Source of the DNA: Cinclus cinclus
Lineage: Eukaryota > Chordata > Aves > Passeriformes > Cinclidae
Assembly (NCBI RefSeq): GCF_963662255.1
Contig: NW_026912178.1
Coordinates: 124,001-188,000 of the forward strand
Length of the DNA stretch: 64,000 nucleotides
Reading direction: 5' to 3'
In this document: piece by piece, positions 60,941-64,000 of the stretch
How positions within the stretch are numbered: position 1 is the stretch's first letter
Layout of the letters: each line of letters opens with the position of its first letter
Program-made: the position numbers and the translations under genes
Notes under the pieces: generated by a model
Databases searched by the model: none
Told to the model about the DNA's origin: nothing
The model's input: the letters and a program-made list of their open reading frames with translations, nothing else

Positions 60941-63900
60941 AAGGGAGGTTAACAATCTAATTATCCCCTGGGACACCAGGGGTTGTAATAGGGCCAGGGA
61001 TGAATTGTGAAAGCATGGGGCACAATAAATCATGGAAATATTATGACACCATAGAGGCCAAGACTCAAATGATTCATTGTAACACCAAGTGGCCTAAAAG
61101 GGCATGGGATGCATTGTTACACCACAGAGGTTAAGAGAAGCAAGGAACCATTGTGACCCAATGCAGGCTAACTATCTAAGATTCCCTTCTGACACCAGGG
61201 GGCGCAAAAGGACCACGGATGAACTGTGACAGCATGGGGACCTATAGAAGCAAGGATCTATTATGACACCATGAAGGCCAAGAATCAAATGATTCATTGT
61301 GACATCAAGTGGCCTAAAAGGGCTTGGGATGCATTGTGACAACACAGAGGTTAAGAGAAGCAAGGAACCATTGTGACCCAAGGGAGGCTAACAATCTAAT
61401 GATCCATTGTGACACCAGGGGTTGTAATAGGGCCAGGGATGAATTGTGAAAGCATGGGGCACAATAAATCATTTAAATATTATGACACCATAGAGGCCAA
61501 GACTCAAATGATTCATTGTAACACCAAGTGGCCTAAAAGGGCATGGGATGCATTGTGACACCACAGAGGTTAAGAGAAGCAAGGAACCATTGTGACCCAA
61601 TGCAGGCTAACAATCTAAGAATCCCTTTTGACATCAGGGGGCGCAAAAGGACCACGGATGAACTGTGACAGCATGGGGACCTATAGAAGCAAGGATCTAT
61701 TATGACACCATGAAGGCCAAGAATCAAATGATTCATTGTGACATCAAGTGGCCTAAAAGGGCATGGGTTGTATTGTGACACCAGAGAGGTTAAGAGAAGC
61801 AAGGAACCATTGTGACCCAAGGGAGGCTAACAATCTAATGATCCATTGTGACACCAGGGGTTGTAATAGGGCCAGGGATGAATTGTGAAAGCATGGAGCC
61901 CAAGAAAAACATGGAAACATTATGACACCATAGAGGCCAAGACTCAAATGATTCATTGTAACACCAAGTGGCCTAAAAGGGCATGGGACATATTGTGACA
62001 CCACAGGGGTTAAGAGAAGCAAGGAAGCATTGTGACCCAATTCAGGCTAACAATCTAAGAATCCCTTTTGACACCAGGGGGCTCAAAAGGACCTCGGATG
62101 AACTGTGACAGCATGGGGACCTATAGAAGCAAGGATCTATTATGACACCATGAAGGCCAAGAATCAAATGATTGATTGTGACATCAAGTGGCCTAAAAGG
62201 GCTTGGAATGCATTGTGACACCACAGAGGTTAAGAGAAACAAGGAACCATTGTGACCCAAGGGAGGCTAACAATCTAATGATCCCCTGTGACACCAGGGG
62301 TTGTAATAGGGCCAGGGATGAATTGTGAAAGCATGGAACCCAAGAAAAACATGGAAACATTATGACACCATAGAGGCCAAGACTCAAATGATTCATTGTA
62401 ACACCAAGTGGCCTAAAAGGGCATGGGATGCATTGTGACACCACAGGGGTAAAGAGAAGCAAGGAACCATTGTGACCCAATGTAGGCTAACAATCTAAGA
62501 ATCCCTTTTGACACCAGGGGGCTCAAAAGGACCACCGATGAACTGTGACAGCATGGGGACCTATAGAAGCAAGGATTTATTATGACACCATGAAGGAAAA
62601 GAATCAAATGATTCATTGTGACATCAAGTGGCCTAAAAGGGCTTGGAATGCATTGTGACACCACAGAGGTTAAGAGGAGCAGGGAACCATTGTGACCCAA
62701 GGGAGGCTAACAATCTAATGATCCATTGTGACACCAGGGGTTGTAATAGGGCCAGGGATGAATTGTGAAAGCATGGAGCCCAAGAAAAACATGGAAACAT
62801 TTTGACACCATAGAGGCCAAGACTCACATGATTCATTGTAACACCAAGTGGCCTAAAAGGGCATGGGATGCATTGTGACACCACAGAGGTTAAGAGAAGC
62901 AAGGAACCATTGTGACCCAAGGGAGGCTAACAATCTAATGATCCATTGTGACACCAGGGGTTGTAAAAGGGCCAGGGATGAATTGTGAAAGCATGGGGCC
63001 CAAGAAAAACATGGAAACATTTTGACACCATAGAGGCCAAGACTCAAATGATTCATTGTAACACGACGTGGCCTAAAAGGGCATGGGATGCATTGTGCCA
63101 CCACAGAGGTTAAGAGAAGCAAGGAACCATTGTGACCCAATGCAGGCTAACTATCTAAGATTCCCTTTTGACACCAGGGGCTGCAAAAGGACCACGGATG
63201 AACTGTGACAGCATGGGGACCTATAGAAGCAAGGATCTATTATGACACCATGAAGGCCAAGAATCAAATGATTCATTGTGACATCAAGTGGCCTAAAAGG
63301 GCATGGGATGCATTGTGACACCACAGAGGTTAAGAGAAGCAAGGAAGCATTGTGACCCAATGCAGGCTAACAATCTAAGAATCCCTTTTGACACCAGGGG
63401 GCGCAAAAGGACCACGGATGAACTGTGACAGCATGGGGACCTATAGAAGCAAGGATCTATTATGACACCATGAAGGCCAAGAATCAAATGATTCATTGTG
63501 ACATCAAGTGGCCTAAAAGGGCTTGGAATGCATTGTGACACCACAGAGGTTAAGAGAAGCAGGGAACCATTGTGACCCAAGGGAGGCTAACAATCTAAGA
63601 ATCCCTTTTGACACCAGGGGGCGCAAAAGGACCACGGATGAACTGTGACAGCATGGGGACCTATAGAAGCAAGGATCTATTATGACACCATGAAGGCCAA
63701 GAATCAAATGATTCATTGTGACATCAAGTGGCCTAAAAGGGCATGGGATGCATTGTGACACCACAGAGGTTAAGAGAAGCAAGGAATCATTGTGACCCAA
63801 TGCAGGCTAACAATCTAATGATCCCTGTTGACACCAGGGTTTGTAAAAGACCCAGTGATGGAATGTTACAGCACAGGGACCAATAGAAGCAAGGATCTAT

Positions 63901-64000
63901 TATGCCACCATGGAGGCCAAGAATCAAATGATTCATTGTGACATCAAGTGGCCTAAAAGGGCATGGGATGCATTGTGACACCACAGGGGTTAAGAGAAGC
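60941..64000 (+). repeat. A/B region at the right window edge
   Basis: This is mostly A/B alternation, with two adjacent B monomers near 62,700-63,090 and two adjacent A monomers with 13-mers at 63,392 and 63,612. A C0 monomer near 63,840-63,960 closes the window. Several A copies have decayed 13-mers: CATCAGGGGGCGC near 61,632, GGGGGCTC near 62,080 and 62,515, and CAGGGGCTGC near 63,178. No array end is visible. Confidence 0.8.

Larger units (their letters stand above)
39642..63624 (+). promoter_or_regulatory. CTCF-like 13-mer lattice, right territory (44 exact copies)
   Basis: CACCAGGGGGCGC starts at 39642, 40962, 42501, 42941, 43161, 43601, 44041, 44700, 45140, 45799, 46239, 47118, 47337, 47777, 48218, 49538, 50637, 51077, 51517, 51737, 52177, 52617, 53276, 53716, 53936, 54376, 54816, 55036, 55476, 55916, 56356, 56576, 57016, 57456, 57676, 58775, 58995, 59434, 59874, 60314, 60754, 61193, 63392 and 63612. 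Spacing is mostly 440 bp, with 220 bp where two A monomers adjoin. 58,116 has CACCAGGTGGCGC, which also fits the degenerate CTCF core. All have the same orientation. Confidence 0.55.
1..64000 (+). repeat. 220-bp satellite array, single orientation, fills the window
   Basis: Every part of the window is a copy of one 219-221 bp monomer, recognised by the near-invariant landmark GCATTGTGACACCACAG recurring every 220 bp (for example at 667, 887, 1107, 1327, 1546). All copies read in the same direction. I see no inversion, no transposon, no poly-A tail and no unique sequence. Neither array end lies in the window, so the true array is longer than 64 kb. B-type monomers such as 3527-3746 contain no CpG, which points to a CpG-methylating eukaryotic host. 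What the array does (centromere, heterochromatin, macrosatellite) cannot be decided from sequence alone. Confidence 0.98.

Noticed and set aside
1..64000. CRISPR-like regular repeats with 37-bp periodicity
   Set aside because: The intervals are themselves related repeats rather than unique spacers, there are no cas genes, and the CpG-depleted satellite context is eukaryotic.
1..64000. Embedded transposons, endogenous viruses, telomere repeats or rDNA
   Set aside because: The 220-bp register can be followed through the whole window with only monomer-sized or very small changes, leaving no room for an insertion; no TTAGGG arrays or rRNA-like sequence were seen.

Overview
The whole 64 kb window is one uninterrupted satellite DNA array. 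I find no credible gene, RNA gene, transposon or unique-sequence island. About 290 head-to-tail monomers of 219-221 bp, all in the same orientation, run off both ends of the window. Each monomer is built from six diverged sub-repeats of 36-37 bp, and each sub-repeat opens with a version of TTGTGACACCA. The array therefore has three nested levels: 37 bp, then 220 bp, then kilobase-scale higher-order repeats (HORs).

The organism is a eukaryote, most likely one with a CpG-methylated genome such as a vertebrate. Many B-type monomers contain no CpG in 220 bp, although their composition (about 45% GC) predicts roughly ten, and TG/CA dinucleotides are abundant. I do not recognise the family from memory, so species and chromosomal location (centromeric, pericentromeric, sex-chromosome or macrosatellite) stay open.

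Monomers fall into recognisable subfamilies, named here A, B, B', C0, C, Bk, D, E, F1/F2, G and H. Layout: 1-1,545 has alternating A/B dimers (about 440 bp). 1,546-7,705 has two copies of a 14-monomer HOR of 3,080 bp. 7,706-9,245 is a rearranged partial unit. 9,246-16,092 and 16,946-23,352 are two copies of a long block (offset 7,260 bp at the right end) that differ by two clean single-monomer deletions, with a C0-C-Bk-D bridge between them. 23,272-39,282 is rich in C/D/E monomers, with HORs of 2,426 bp and 2,205 bp. 39,283-64,000 is A/B-dominated, with an 8,576-bp HOR, a second copy, a partial third copy, and a nearly perfect 1,099-bp tandem duplication inside the first copy.

The most interesting signal sits in one slot of the monomer, sub-repeat 3. 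In A monomers it reads CACCAGGGGGCGC, a very good match to the vertebrate CTCF core motif, always on the same strand. I count 74 exact copies by eye. In C and E monomers the same slot reads GGGGGTATAAAAA, a TATA-box-like sequence. In B monomers it reads GGGGTTGTAATAG and carries neither motif. The array is therefore a long polar lattice of candidate CTCF sites, spaced mostly 440 bp apart, interrupted by a territory of about 16 kb where TATA-like monomers replace them. Whether any protein binds is inference; the motif arrangement is directly visible.
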